Below, one piece after another: positions 31,621-42,184 of a DNA stretch of 64,000 nucleotides. A model generated the notes under the pieces. It did no database searches and was not told where the DNA came from. It was given only the letters and a program-made list of their open reading frames with translations. This DNA is from Ixodes scapularis (taxonomy: Eukaryota > Arthropoda > Arachnida > Ixodida > Ixodidae). Location: positions 49,044,745 through 49,108,744 of the forward strand of contig NW_024609837.1 of assembly GCF_016920785.2 (NCBI RefSeq). Reading direction: 5' to 3'. Every line of letters begins with the position of its first letter. The stretch's first letter is position 1. Made by a program: the position numbers and the translations under genes.

Positions 31621-34494
31621 ACAACAGTAACGGAGCTAATTTTAAAGATTTCAAGCCTCGGTTGTCTGCTCAGTCAATGAAAAAAAATTAATGTATGGAA
31701 GATGTTGATGGTGGCGCATTCCCATTGAGTTCCACATTATAAGTTTAGCAGCACACACAAAACAAATCCTATGAGTTAAGTTGGAAATGACATCAAACAG
31801 TTCTTCATTATAGAAAAGGCTGGGGCCCTTTCCACCAAAGATCATTAAATTACATTGAATAGAAAAAAAATTACACAAACCATTTTTGAAAGTCCCCTCT
31901 AAGTTGAAAGAAAATGCCGGTTCTGTGGAAGTCGCTTTCATAAATGGAAGACGTCGAGGAGAAAATAGAGGATGGGAAATATAGCCTGGAGAAATATGAG
32001 CAAGACAGTAAGTTGCAGAGATAAAAGGAACTTGACACAAAGAGGGAAAATAGTACAAAATTTGCTTTATCTTGTCTTCGTCATATATGCTGCTTTTCTC
32101 TTATTCAATTTATATTTTTTCTGCTGTTTTCCGCCTAAAATAAAAGCGCGTTTAGAGGGTGATTGCAAGGACGACCCTTAAAATGAAATCCAAAATTGGA
32201 GTGTTCTTCCACAAAAAAGACATATGATTTGAATAAAAAAAATTTTTTTTTTCTTTTAGCGAGAGGTAAAAGCAATTAAGAATTAATGCAATGCACTTTT
32301 TTGTGTGAGGGGGGATCAATTTTGTTTGTTTAACATAGGTTGAGCTAAAGGCTGGTGAGAAATCTTCTGTACATTCAACACTTAAGACTGCGATGAATAA
32401 GCTTTGGCGACTGTCGATGACGAGACTGAATGTAAAGACATTTTACCTGTACTTATACGGGTAATTCTATGTACGCGTGTATATAAACACACCCTGATCT
32501 GTTGGTGTCATTCTCAGGTACGTCGTCATTTTGTGCTGTTTTCTGATCTCAATGCATCACCAACTCGCCCGAATTAACACGCTTCTAAATTTACCTGTAT
32601 TTAATAGGGAAAGTACTCTCAAGTTTTCTGAGCAGATATCTCGTCCGTCAAATTTGAATCTTGATCTCCCCCCGTTCTACGAAGGTTTCCCTTTTGCAGT
32701 AACTGGTAAAAAAAATCAAATGCTTACGATTAAAAAAAACTTAATGCTATCTAGAATGTTCTGTGTTGTAAAGAAATACATGCAGGGCAAAAAAAGATCC
32801 ATGCATGCATTCTCCTCTGATTTATTATGTTTCGTTAAGGATTTCTTTGGCTGCCTTCGGAAGCGTAACGCAAACGACACATCGATATACACCCCTCGTT
32901 TATAAAAATTATCGAGAAGAGTTTAAATTTATTTAGTTGCCGTGACATGGTAAAATCACGAGGGCATCTACGCTTTGTCATTCGCAAATTGGCTGTCCGC
33001 GCGGTCGGTCTCCTACTGCCACAGGATTTCTTGAGTCAGACTTAGTTCAGCTGCTTGATCTCCCAATCACCTCCACCGAGAGGGTTTTGCATTGCGGGGT
33101 AAGGAATCCGATTCCCGATATACTTCTCGGTAAATCTCACTAATATCTATTGAATAGGATTCGGTATTACTAAGCATGCGTCTGATCTTCATACATTACC
33201 CTCAACGGGCTATGTACGCTTCATGCTGCTTTGATCTGTGCGTAACAGCTTTGTTTTCAGCTTCCATTAGTCTTATAATGCAGAAGGGCACATAAACAAC
33301 TAAAATATTCGCAACGAGAAGAAAAAAACTACACAAATAAAAATGGGAAGCAATAACTAAACCGTCCAGAATTAATATAAAAAATAACATTGATGATCTG
33401 CGGTAAATTCTTAAACCGAGGCACTCGTAATGTTAGAGGGGAAGCTGTTCCATTCGTTAATGATAAGCGTAAATATTTACTTAAGCACTCGGCTTGGCAA
33501 TAGTGTACAAGAATCATGTTTGTATGTCTGTGACGCGTCCGACGTAAGGCTTTAAATTGCAGAAACGTGTTAAAGGAGGGAGTCATGAAAAATGATATGT
33601 AAAAGCCAATGAAAATAATGCCTGCGACTATTCGATAGCAGGTCAATTTTAGTTCGTTCATACAATTTGGTGTGGTGTAGCTCGATTGCACCGTCTGCAG
33701 AACTCCCGTCACAAAAAAACAGGCGTCATTAGCGCCATGTTTCAAAAACGTCGCGTTCTATTAACCCGTCTCACAATCACCGCGTCTTAAAAGCCCCGTC
33801 CTCACTGTTTCTGTTTTACCCGATTGGTGCTTCAACCAGCATTGTTCCATGTCTCGACCCAATCTGTCGAGGGTCTACAAAGGCTCTTTTAAAGCAGTAG
33901 TGCGACGATTTAAGTGTTGAACGAATTGGCGACTTGTATTTTTTATATTGATTATCCAAGCACAAGTGACCAAAAACGCGTCCCCTTGCCCCGAAAAGCT
34001 GATATTCCGCTGCGTAATCAAAAAGAAGAAAACGAAATATTTGCCGATCTGCAGCCGCTTGTGGTGGTTAGCGGAACTGATCTTCGGCGTACTCTGGAGA
34101 CATGGGGAAGTGAACAAAACCGGTCCCCCTCCGCTGCTACACTCGCCGTCACCCCCGGGGGCGAAGCGCCTTTTGTGTCGAGCGCCCGCCGAGACCTTCG
34201 ACGATGCTAATCCTTTAATAGTGGATAAACACGGAGGAAGCCGCTGGAATGTCTAAAGAGTGAACGCAAGGGGAAACCACGCTATCCCCCAGAGTACGTC
34301 ACTCGAAAGGTGACGTAGAGAGTTGAGAGGCAGTAGGACCTCCGAGTTTTTCCATTGCTTTTTTTTACATAACCGTTCGTTGCATACTTCAAAAGCATCC
34401 ATGCAAATCATAAAATTTTACGTTTTTGCAACTATTGGCATTGAGTAGAGACCTAAGATTTTTTTTGTTTGCTTTCAGAAATTTTGTTTATTAA
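31621..34494. other. No gene recognised
   Basis: About 2.9 kb of AT-rich DNA. ORFs at 31651, 32531, 33329 and 33914 were read and show no supportable family. The 5' end of LINE B is not located precisely. Confidence 0.4.
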
Positions 34495-34872
34495 TTACAG
34501 AACGTCCACTGCAGTGGACAGCATGCACTGGGGCCACAAGATCCTTTTAGTCCCATGACCATAACTATGGATTTTTTGTTTAAACCCGACGTCTTTTTTC
34601 TTCCTTTGTTTTTTTGGTGGTGTAGCCTGGGGTTTCTTGCCGCGATCCGCTTCATCACAATCATCACTTTTGCTGGAATCTTCCCAGCAATTATCACACC
34701 TGCCTTGATCATCCTCTATGGCATAATGTATGTCATCATCCTCGCTCTCTAAAAGATCATCATCACTTCCTGAGGGCAGTCCGTCTTCAAGTAGGACACT
34801 GATTTCGGAGTCAGGCATTGGAGTATCCTTTAAAGGTTCGATGTCTGCTTCTCTGAAAGCTGATTTGGTAGC
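34495..34872 (-). pseudogene. Possible piggyBac-like N-terminal fragment
   Basis: The minus-strand peptide has an acidic run (GSDDDLLESEDDDIHYAIED), a CDNC.ED cluster and a basic PPKKQRKKKD stretch, ending VDVL. The acidic-then-basic pattern is seen at the N-terminus of piggyBac-derived transposases, but no catalytic domain follows. A 16-bp palindrome GTCCACTGCAGTGGAC sits at its end. Function is not established; it could be an unrelated low-complexity ORF. Confidence 0.28.
34503..34518. repeat. Perfect 16-bp palindrome
   Basis: GTCCACTGCAGTGGAC; a related imperfect copy, TGTCCACCAGAGTGGACA, is near 35048-35065. Paired GTCCACT/AGTGGAC words at both sides of a 0.55-kb interval suggest element ends, but no TTAA TSD was confirmed. 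Confidence 0.55.
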
Positions 34873-35318
34873 AGATCACAGGTCTCTAAAACAAAAAATA
34901 ACAAAATATAGTATTTTTATGGAATATGTAGAATTATGATGCATTATTCATCACAACAGAAAATTGGACCATTCCAGTATGTTGACAGCACTGCTGACCA
35001 AATGCAATTTTCGCATAGCTCACGGCCCCGTAATGCTGGTGTTCATGGTGTCCACCAGAGTGGACAAGCCACAAATAGATCACTTATCGAAAATATGAAG
35101 ACTTATTGGACACTCATATTTAAAAATATTACACATCAAGACTTACTCAAGACATGAAAACGTTCAACAGAGAAGTACTAAGTTTCTGCAACAGTTTACG
35201 ACGCTTTTGCGAGGTTGCTCGAGCTTTACCTGGGAATTCTGGAAGCTGCAACCTTGGATGGTGACTCCAGTGAAATTGTGGCGCCGTCTATGAGTGGCAA
35301 TCGAAAACACATATGTCC

Positions 35319-35376
35319 AGTCATGGCCTCCAAGACCCCGAAGTGCGCGCGCGCTTCGGGATCTCGGAGGCCATGG
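35319..35376. repeat. Long GC-rich imperfect hairpin
   Basis: The CATGGCCTCC.AGA.CCCGAAG arm is followed by an alternating GCGCGCGC loop region and its complement CTTCGGGATCTCGGAGGCCATG. The paired length is about 26 bp with three mismatches. It lies inside a minus-strand ORF of unknown nature (35226-35453). Confidence 0.7.
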
Positions 35377-36436
35377 TCCAGTGCAGTGAACACCATGCGT
35401 ATGGGTATTATGTCGCCTGGAAATTTATTAAAAATGTAATTAACTTTGTCCACTATAATGGCCGTTATGCAACAAAGGAATAAAAACTACCGCTCGCAAG
35501 AAAATACATTTTCTGTTTTTCGTTCCGTGGGTGAAGCAGATTAATTTCCGCAGTTAATTGGCCAGAGTCCGCAAATTGTTGCATCGCCCCTTTAAGTGAA
35601 GGGAACAACAAAATAAGGCTACTCTGAACCACCGCTGAAGAGCTTAGAATGACGTACTAAGCCAATCGCAAATGTCTGCATTACCAGTCATGCACTCCGA
35701 GGTCATGGGAGAGCTCAGACGCAGAATTACAGACTTTATTTACGTAGATAGATAAAAATATTTTTTTTAGAACGACGTGAGGAGAATAAAACTGTTGTTT
35801 GATGCTGTGATAAGTATATAGTCATGAGCTGCGGCTTGGCAAACAGCTTTCACCAAACCCACTTCGCGGGATCAGTAAATCCGCGCGCGCTTCAGAGTTT
35901 ACGAACGATTTGGTTCAATGCGCATTGAGAAAGGCAATAACTTCAAGTGTTTGACGGTGACTGATATTTCTGCTTGTTTTCAATTCTAACTTCGCAAGGC
36001 GTGAATATTTTTTGCGCACGCCTGGAGAACGAAAAGCTTTATCCAGTTATTCCTAATTTGAGTCCCTGGTATGGTATCATAACGTCACGCAAGCTCGCGT
36101 GCACATTTACTCTTTCGTAGTAAAAAGCAGACAGCTCCGCCGTCGTGTTGACGACTCGACCACCTAACGTGGAGAATTTGTCACAGTCATCTGAAGCAGG
36201 CGCTTTAAAAGCGGGGCGAAAAGAATGGAGCGTTTGCCGCTGGGATTTTGACACATACCTTTTTTTTTAGATTGGGTGGTGTCTTGCACATCCCGATTGC
36301 GTCATGGAACACATTTGTCTATACTCGTTATAAACAAAGCCAAATTCTTTAGTTTGCACTCCCTCAAGTTATTTGATATTCACCTTTGTTTCGGGGTCCT
36401 ACGAAACGTCTACGTACCCTAAAACCGGTCGAATCA
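35377..36436. other. No gene recognised
   Basis: Mixed AT-rich sequence; nothing supportable on either strand. Confidence 0.4.
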
Positions 36437-36760
36437 TATAATTTTAGAAATTTCAAGCTTGGTTGAGGACGTGCTGGGCTTCAGCTGCCTTTTCAGTAAC
36501 CAAAGCCTTGCTAACGCAGTTTTAACTATCGAGGATGTATGATATTTCTAGCTGAGATTACAAGTGATCATGACTCCTAAACACTTGAACTCATGAACAC
36601 TTTGTACTGAAATAACATTTATTAAGTGGTCAATTATCAGGGGACTTTTTTTGTCAGTTATGCTCACTGTTAGGCATTTTGAGTTATTCAAATAATATTT
36701 TCCAATCCTTACAGCAGTCCTTACACCATTAAGAAAAAGTTCACAGTTACACATCTAAAT
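36437..36760 (-). pseudogene. CR1/L2-like LINE fragment (RT thumb region)
   Basis: The minus strand reads LNNSKCLTVSIT, VHEFKCLGVMITCNLS, a stop, then VKTALARLWLLKRQLK. This matches the N..KC.V..., Y.YLGV.I..DLSW and LGYL.R.L segments that follow the FADD box in CR1/L2 LINEs. It is about 105 codons with one stop; neither the catalytic box nor the C-terminus is present. Confidence 0.7.
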
Positions 36761-36989
36761 ACATTTCATCATCTTAATAGATCATTTTCCTAAAAGGCAC
36801 AAAATGATTTGCAGAAACAAGCGGCAATGAATTCCCTCGTCAAACATCAAGTTACTTCTAAAACCATAACAAAAGCGCATGACAACAACAGACACAGGAC
36901 ACACACCCGATAGACCCAGCGCAGACTAACAACTCAATTCTACGGAAACATAGTCAGAATGCAGGAGAACTGGTGTAAGTAGGACATGA

Positions 36990-37740
36990 TCATACACCTC
37001 AGACGGGTAGAAAAAGGGAAAACGCGAAGGAAGAAGGAAAAAGCAGAGGCAACATTTCAAACTCAGCGACAAATGCTATTTTGCACGTGCCTCATGTACC
37101 CCGTCTCCAACGTCTCCAACAATTACCAGAAGCAACAATACTACAAGTCCAAAAACCACAAGGAAACCAAACAAAATACACCCTACAACTTTTAACGAAA
37201 ACGTGGGTAAACCAGCTCTTATGTCCCCTACTCTGCTAGGAAACATTTGCACGGAAGGCCACAGCTAAGTATAACCACGACCTTATCTTCGGCGAAAGGA
37301 GGGGACTTACAACTGAATACAAAGAAACGACCTTGTCCAGCGAGAACGAATCGAAAATTCTAAAACTGTGCTTTCTCGAACAATCCACATAGTCCAAAGA
37401 CACACCTTGACACCGCTTACACATCCGATGTGTCCACTTGGATGCGCGACCTTGTAAAAAGCTACAACCTTATCGTAAACGACAGGAGAAAAAACACTTG
37501 CAAGCGCAAAAATCCTTTACACTTGTTCCCGAACTGCAACGACGCTTGACTAATATTTATCAGGCGTATTTATACGAAGCGTTTCTTGAACTACACTTAA
37601 AATAGGATTGTTTTATTTTTTTGTGTATTACTTTTGTTTCGGACCAGTTTAATTTACGTGCATAACATTCCTGAAAGTGCCTGGCCAACAACTCGGAGTT
37701 TGAAGCGTTGTTTTTTACATTTGTTTTGAGGTTAGTCAGT
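36990..37740 (-). pseudogene. Penelope-like element fragment A (GIY-YIG end and 3' region)
   Basis: The reverse complement of 37740-37560 matches the plus-strand GIY-YIG coding of fragment B: AACGCTTCAAACTCCGAGTT.., GGCCAGGCACTTTCAGGAATG. The following 3' region matches for several hundred bases (AAGGTTGTAGCTTT, GACAAGGTCGTTTCTTT, TCGTGGTTATACTTAGC). No usable frame remains. The far end is fuzzy; homology fades near 36990. Confidence 0.65.
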
Positions 37741-37929
37741 CAATCGCTTATGTACCTCGAAGCCAGACGTATGTATTTAAGCGCGTACTTCAAAAGGGAT
37801 CTCGTAAACCATAGGTTTCTCACACAAAACCACCCTTTTACCACGTCCTTTCTTATGACATAAATGCATCTGCCAAGAAGATTGGCATGGAGACTGTGTT
37901 AATATCCGATTTTAAGGTAGGCAAACTTA

Positions 37930-38740
37930 CGCCTTTTTAATCAGGACAAAGGAATGTCACAAAAGGACATCTCAAAAGGTCGGTTGTGTGTTCGAAATCT
38001 ACGGTTCACGACATCTCTTTGGAGTCGGGTATGTAGGTCAGACGTTGAGGTGTATAAATATTACAGTGACTGAATACAAACGGAGTGTGAAAAAGAACGC
38101 ATCCAACTCCGAGTTGGCCAGGCACCTTCAGGAATGTCCTCCACGTAAACCGAACTGCTCCGAAGCGGAAGCAATTCACAAAGAATGTAATGACAGGGAA
38201 CGGTTAGTTCAAGCAACAATTCGTATAAAGACGTCTGGTAGCTGTATAAGACAGGCGTGATTGCAGTTTGGAAACGCGTGTAAACAACTTCTGCGCTTCC
38301 AAGTGTGTTTCGTTTTGTCTGAAGGAAGGTTGTAGCTTGATAAAAGGCCGCGGATTCTAGTAGACCTTTCCGAAGTGTTAACAGTGCCTCTGTGTCTTTT
38401 TAGATTGTGTAGATTGTTAGGAAAAGCGCAGTGCATTTTTATTGTATTTTTGGTTCGTTGTCGGGGGGCAAGGTCGTTTCTTTTTGTTAAGTTGTAAACC
38501 TCCTGTTTTCGTGGAGCGCAAGATCGTGGTTATGCTGAGGTTAGCGGAGGTAAGAGAAGGTTTACCCCTGCATTACTTGCATTATTCTCAGGTTTATCCT
38601 GCTTCTTTTCAAAGCTTTTTTTTTTACTTTTTTTTTTCTCCTTGTGTGGCATTTTTGCTTCTGGTGAGCTGAGTTGGCGATGTGGCCTTTTTTTCTGTCT
38701 TCCTTCACGTATTTCGTTTTCTTACTCTAGTCGCAGGTTT
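37930..38740 (+). pseudogene. Penelope-like element fragment B: GIY-YIG nuclease C-terminus
   Basis: The plus strand encodes CHKRTSQKVGCVFEIYGSR, GVGYVGQTLRC, INITVTEYKRSVKKNASNSE, ARHLQECPP and a further 50 residues to a stop at 38260. The YVGQTLRC...EYKRSVK pattern is the GIY-YIG nuclease at the end of Penelope-like reverse transcriptases. The RT domain itself is missing upstream. The 3' region to about 38740 is shared, in inverted orientation, with fragment A. Confidence 0.75.
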
Positions 38741-38889
38741 AACATCATGTTCAACTCAACTGCATTTTTGGTTTCTTCACCGCGCGCAATAAGAGGGATA
38801 GCAACACTGCTTCTTATTCTTCGTCTTCGCGAGAGACACAACACTATTTTCCGGATTTAATTGGCATATCATCTTACCATTTGCCAAAA

Positions 38890-39175
38890 ATGCTATCTCT
38901 TTGTTCGATAACGTCAAAAATGGGGCACCGACACATTCATCTTGAAGCCGTGCAATCGTTTCTGCCTCAATGACTTGTCTGGTGAGCTTCTGCCTACTTC
39001 TACATGTACTAGAACCCCGCTCAAAGTCAGCCTGACAATTACGACAGTGTAGACCCAAACGTCCTGAGGTGACGTTGTGTGTATTAGAGTAATGTTATCT
39101 TAGCCGTTCGCTCAAGCAGCGCCCAGTTTGCCTTATCAATTGCTTCCTACAAGAAATAAGAATTGAATAAACTCC
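38890..39175 (-). pseudogene. Penelope-like element fragment C (different subfamily)
   Basis: The minus strand reads GVYSILISCRKQLIRQTGRC, LSERLR, a stop, HYSNTHNVTS, then LGLHCRNCQADF, LTRQVIEAETIARLQDECVG and LTLSNKEIAFL. This is the GIY-YIG core followed by the CxxC/Arg-x-x-IEA C-terminal tail typical of Penelope-like proteins. One stop replaces the expected Glu of REH. It is not the same subfamily as A and B. Confidence 0.7.
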
Positions 39176-39439
39176 ATCGTCTAACTACAAAACAAACCTT
39201 CTGAGTTTTTTTTTTTGTGCAGCATACTTGCTGGTTGTTATTGATGTGAACTCTTTCGCTTTAACTGGCCAGCTTGTTGGGGGACGAAACGACCTCATAC
39301 ACGAAGACTTTAAGACGAAGTTTTGCTACCCTTCCCGTTCCTCACGTATAACTTAAAAATACAATTGAGTTTTATGTCAACGCGGTGTGTCTTTGGGGTA
39401 TTTTTCCTGTCTGTTTGTTGTTGTGTTGCGCTCTTGTTG

Positions 39440-39770
39440 TTATTACGATTTATTAACTCGACTAAGCCGCAATCCTCACAATACTTATAAAAAACAAGGA
39501 AAATTAGATTTCCCAGCACTGATCCTTGTGGAACGCCAGATGTAACCGGCTTAGTTGGGGAGCGAACACCGCATACTCAGACGAACTAGGACATTTGCTT
39601 AAAGTGGAATTTTATGTTGGCTTAATAAGGAACTTTTTTTTTGTGGGACACGCGGTTGAAAGCCTTTCCAAAATCTAAGACGACTAAATCCTCCTGACTT
39701 CTTCATCAGCAACCTTCACAAGGCCATTCACGGTTTGAAGGGCAGAGTTGTCGCAAGGTAACCACTTTCA
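39440..39770 (-). pseudogene. CR1/L2-like LINE RT fragment
   Basis: The minus strand contains QEDLVVLDFGKAFNRVSHK (RT motif A) and, after a frame break, KPVTSGVPQGSVLGNLIF (RT motif B), preceded by TVNGLVKVADEE. It has several stops and is a dead fragment in the same orientation as the neighbouring LINE scrap at 36.4 kb. Confidence 0.72.
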
Positions 39771-39774
39771 ATAT

Positions 39775-39856
39775 CTTGGATGGAACAGCGCCGATGAACA
39801 GTCATACTCACAGGCACACAAGAAGGAAACTGACTCGCAGCGCTGTTCCATCCAAG
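39775..39856. repeat. 17-bp-stem hairpin with 48-base loop
   Basis: CTTGGATGGAACAGCGC (39775-39791) pairs perfectly with GCGCTGTTCCATCCAAG (39840-39856). The loop contains CCGATGA and GGAAAC. Confidence 0.8.
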
Positions 39857-40120
39857 CATGAATTACCAACTAGCCCAAGCGTCCACATTATCCAACTTCA
39901 ATATCATTGATGGCTTTCTAAAAAAAAAAAATTGTGCTCAAGATGCGTCGTGACGTAAACCAATAAACAAAAACTCCTAGCGTGGTTCTTTACGCACGTA
40001 ATCAATTACCATAAGCATATCTTGATGATTGAAGTCGAGCGTTTTAGTAAACAGATAGAAATACGTGAAAGTATAAAAAATAGAGGACTCCGGCAGAAAC
40101 ATGACTATCATCATCGGGCA

Positions 40121-40153
40121 ATGTTGTTGCTCAACGTCATTGAGCAACAACAT
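40121..40153. repeat. 14-bp perfect hairpin
   Basis: ATGTTGTTGCTCAA (40121-40134), loop CGTCA, then its exact complement to 40153. No flanking TSD was seen. Confidence 0.8.
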
Positions 40154-40452
40154 CATTCTATGTTCTTGTTCAATAAAAGAAGTCCTGTTTCCGTCCTAGT
40201 CCTCGATGTTTTATCCTTTCATGTATTTGTAGACGCAACCTGTGCTAGGATTTAATATATCATGCTGTTGTGAAGCCATCATACGCTGGCATTTATTTAT
40301 GTACGTGTGACTTTTTATCGTACGACCGATATAAACTTCTAAGTAATATAGTGCGAAACAGCAGACTCTAAAGAGATGTAACAGACACAAAAATGATCAA
40401 ACTATAAATATTGTTTTCATAGTGCTATCTCTTCGCATAAATAATTTGGCCA

Positions 40453-42184
40453 CCCTTAGCAAAAAGAGGCCGTACTTCAAACGAAGTTGAAATATATTTA
40501 GTACGAATATTCATTTTGTATTTATTCTGTATTATTTTGGCCGCATTCGAAATACGCGCGTAATGTATTCAAAATACATTATAAATATGAATCAAAAAAT
40601 ATTTTAGATATACCAAAAATATTATTCCTTCACGCTCAAGATGCCATTTGTGGATTAAAAACCGGTTACACAATTTTTTTTTTATTTTCGATTTTGTCAG
40701 CAAATGGTGTCCCTGTGGTATTTGAAGGCACTACTAAATACATCTCACAAAGCCACATTAGAAACGAACACAAACACAAACACCATGACGCACTGAAGAG
40801 CTCATTCACAATTCCGTTGACTGCTCTAGAGCCTTATATAGCCTACATATTGAAGGTAATAATTTTTTCGGTGACCACCTCTGTGCTTATTAAGGTTACA
40901 AGTATTCGATCTTCTCCTCGGGAGTCTGTCAAGGGGGAAACAGTGTTTTGAAGTTCGTGGACGATATCTCTTACTAAAAGGCATTGGTACAACTAATAAC
41001 AATTCGGCACAGTCCCTAAAACAATATCCACACAAACCTCTCATAAAATACATGTTATTGCTTCTCTGCGTAGCACCACTCAGGGCAAAGCGAATCAAGG
41101 CAGTTTCTTCACTTTAAAATACTGTAAACGACTTTATTTTCGTGAGGACCTAATTCTCGCAAAGTTGGCGAATCGCCTGCAATTCCGAAAAATAGGTCCC
41201 GCGAACAATTCCGGCAAAATATAAAAACATTCAAATCTATATTGCGATCCCAGCGCGTCGCGAAAATTAGAATTTGCGAATTATTCCAAAACTCCAACTT
41301 TGACCTAAATCGCGAAATATTGAGCCCGCGAAAAATAAATATTTTACAGTAGTTGTTTTGCCTTTCCTTTTTAGTAGTTAACTATTTAATATGGTAGTTA
41401 ATGTCACTGTATTAAAGTCACTATTCACATCACGTACAATGGTGAGTATAGACGTTCAGTGAACTAACATTGTGCTAACAAAACCACGCCAAACGTATCT
41501 GTTCACAGCACCTGCTGAAGCTTTCCAGCATCAGCAAATGTTGTGGTTGTAGTTCCCGAACCCCGCTTGTGATTGGTGTGCAAGGAACTGATCAGGTGTG
41601 TTCTTGATAGAAAAAAAGGAAACAATAGCATAAACTGGGCTGATTTATTAGTGCGATGCTGCGCAATTCAATTGCCAAACTAATCAAATGTATTTAGGCG
41701 CTTCAGTGTACTCCGTATCTGCTTAAAGTGAACTTCAGAAGGGGAGCTTTTAAATATTTTGGTAGTTTAAGTCACACTACCAAAGTATTGCAGTCAAAAG
41801 GTACTTAAAGTATATCACAACAGTATTTACGATTTTCAGGTATTTTAAGAGTATTCTGCACGTATTCTTGATTGCTCCATTTTTTTAGGGTTGGAGTATA
41901 TTTTGCATGAATTAAATAAATATTTCAAGAAATATATGTGAAAGGTATTTTGTGCCTATTAATTTAGTATTTACATATTTCAAAACGCATGAAGGGAACT
42001 TCAAATGTAGTTTAAGTAAAGGTATTTTAAAATGATTTTTAGAAGTATATTTTAGTACAAAGTAACAAAAAAAGAAGTTTATATTTTCGGTATATTTTTC
42101 GTGTACTTACAATTATGAATTGTATTTCAAATACACTCAAATTAGAATGTGGTATATTTCAAACGTATTAGTTTTCGCTAAGGG
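40453..42184. mobile_element. Candidate DNA transposon remnant with CCCTTAGC termini
   Basis: CCCTTAGCAAAA at 40453 is inverted at the other end, where the plus strand reads TTTTCGCTAAGGG ending at 42184. Inside both ends, GTATTT/AAATAC words recur many times (40500-40600; 41780-42170), resembling subterminal motif clusters. No convincing TSD and no transposase. It contains the TA-flanked MITE at 41120. Confidence 0.35.
41120..41351. mobile_element. Tc1/mariner-type MITE (TA-flanked)
   Basis: The ends are TACTGTAAACGACTTTATTT on the left and, reverse-complemented, TACTGTAAAATATTTATTTT on the right, then TTCG(T/C)G on both. A TA dinucleotide at each border fits TA target duplication. The 232-bp interior has TCGCGAA/TTCGCGA words and no coding capacity. 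Confidence 0.65.

Noticed and set aside
33329..33745. Minus-strand 138-codon ORF
   Set aside because: Hydrophobic AT-rich translation without recognisable domain or signal-peptide logic.
39775..39856. Hammerhead ribozyme near the Penelope-like fragments (CCGATGA ... GGAAAC between paired arms)
   Set aside because: The conserved CUGANGA core would need U at the second position and shows C. Stem II is not convincing, so it is listed only as a hairpin.
40453..42184. Firm assignment of the CCCTTAGC-ended interval to a transposon superfamily
   Set aside because: The inverted ends are short, flanks give no TSD, and no transposase remains; kept as a low-confidence candidate.
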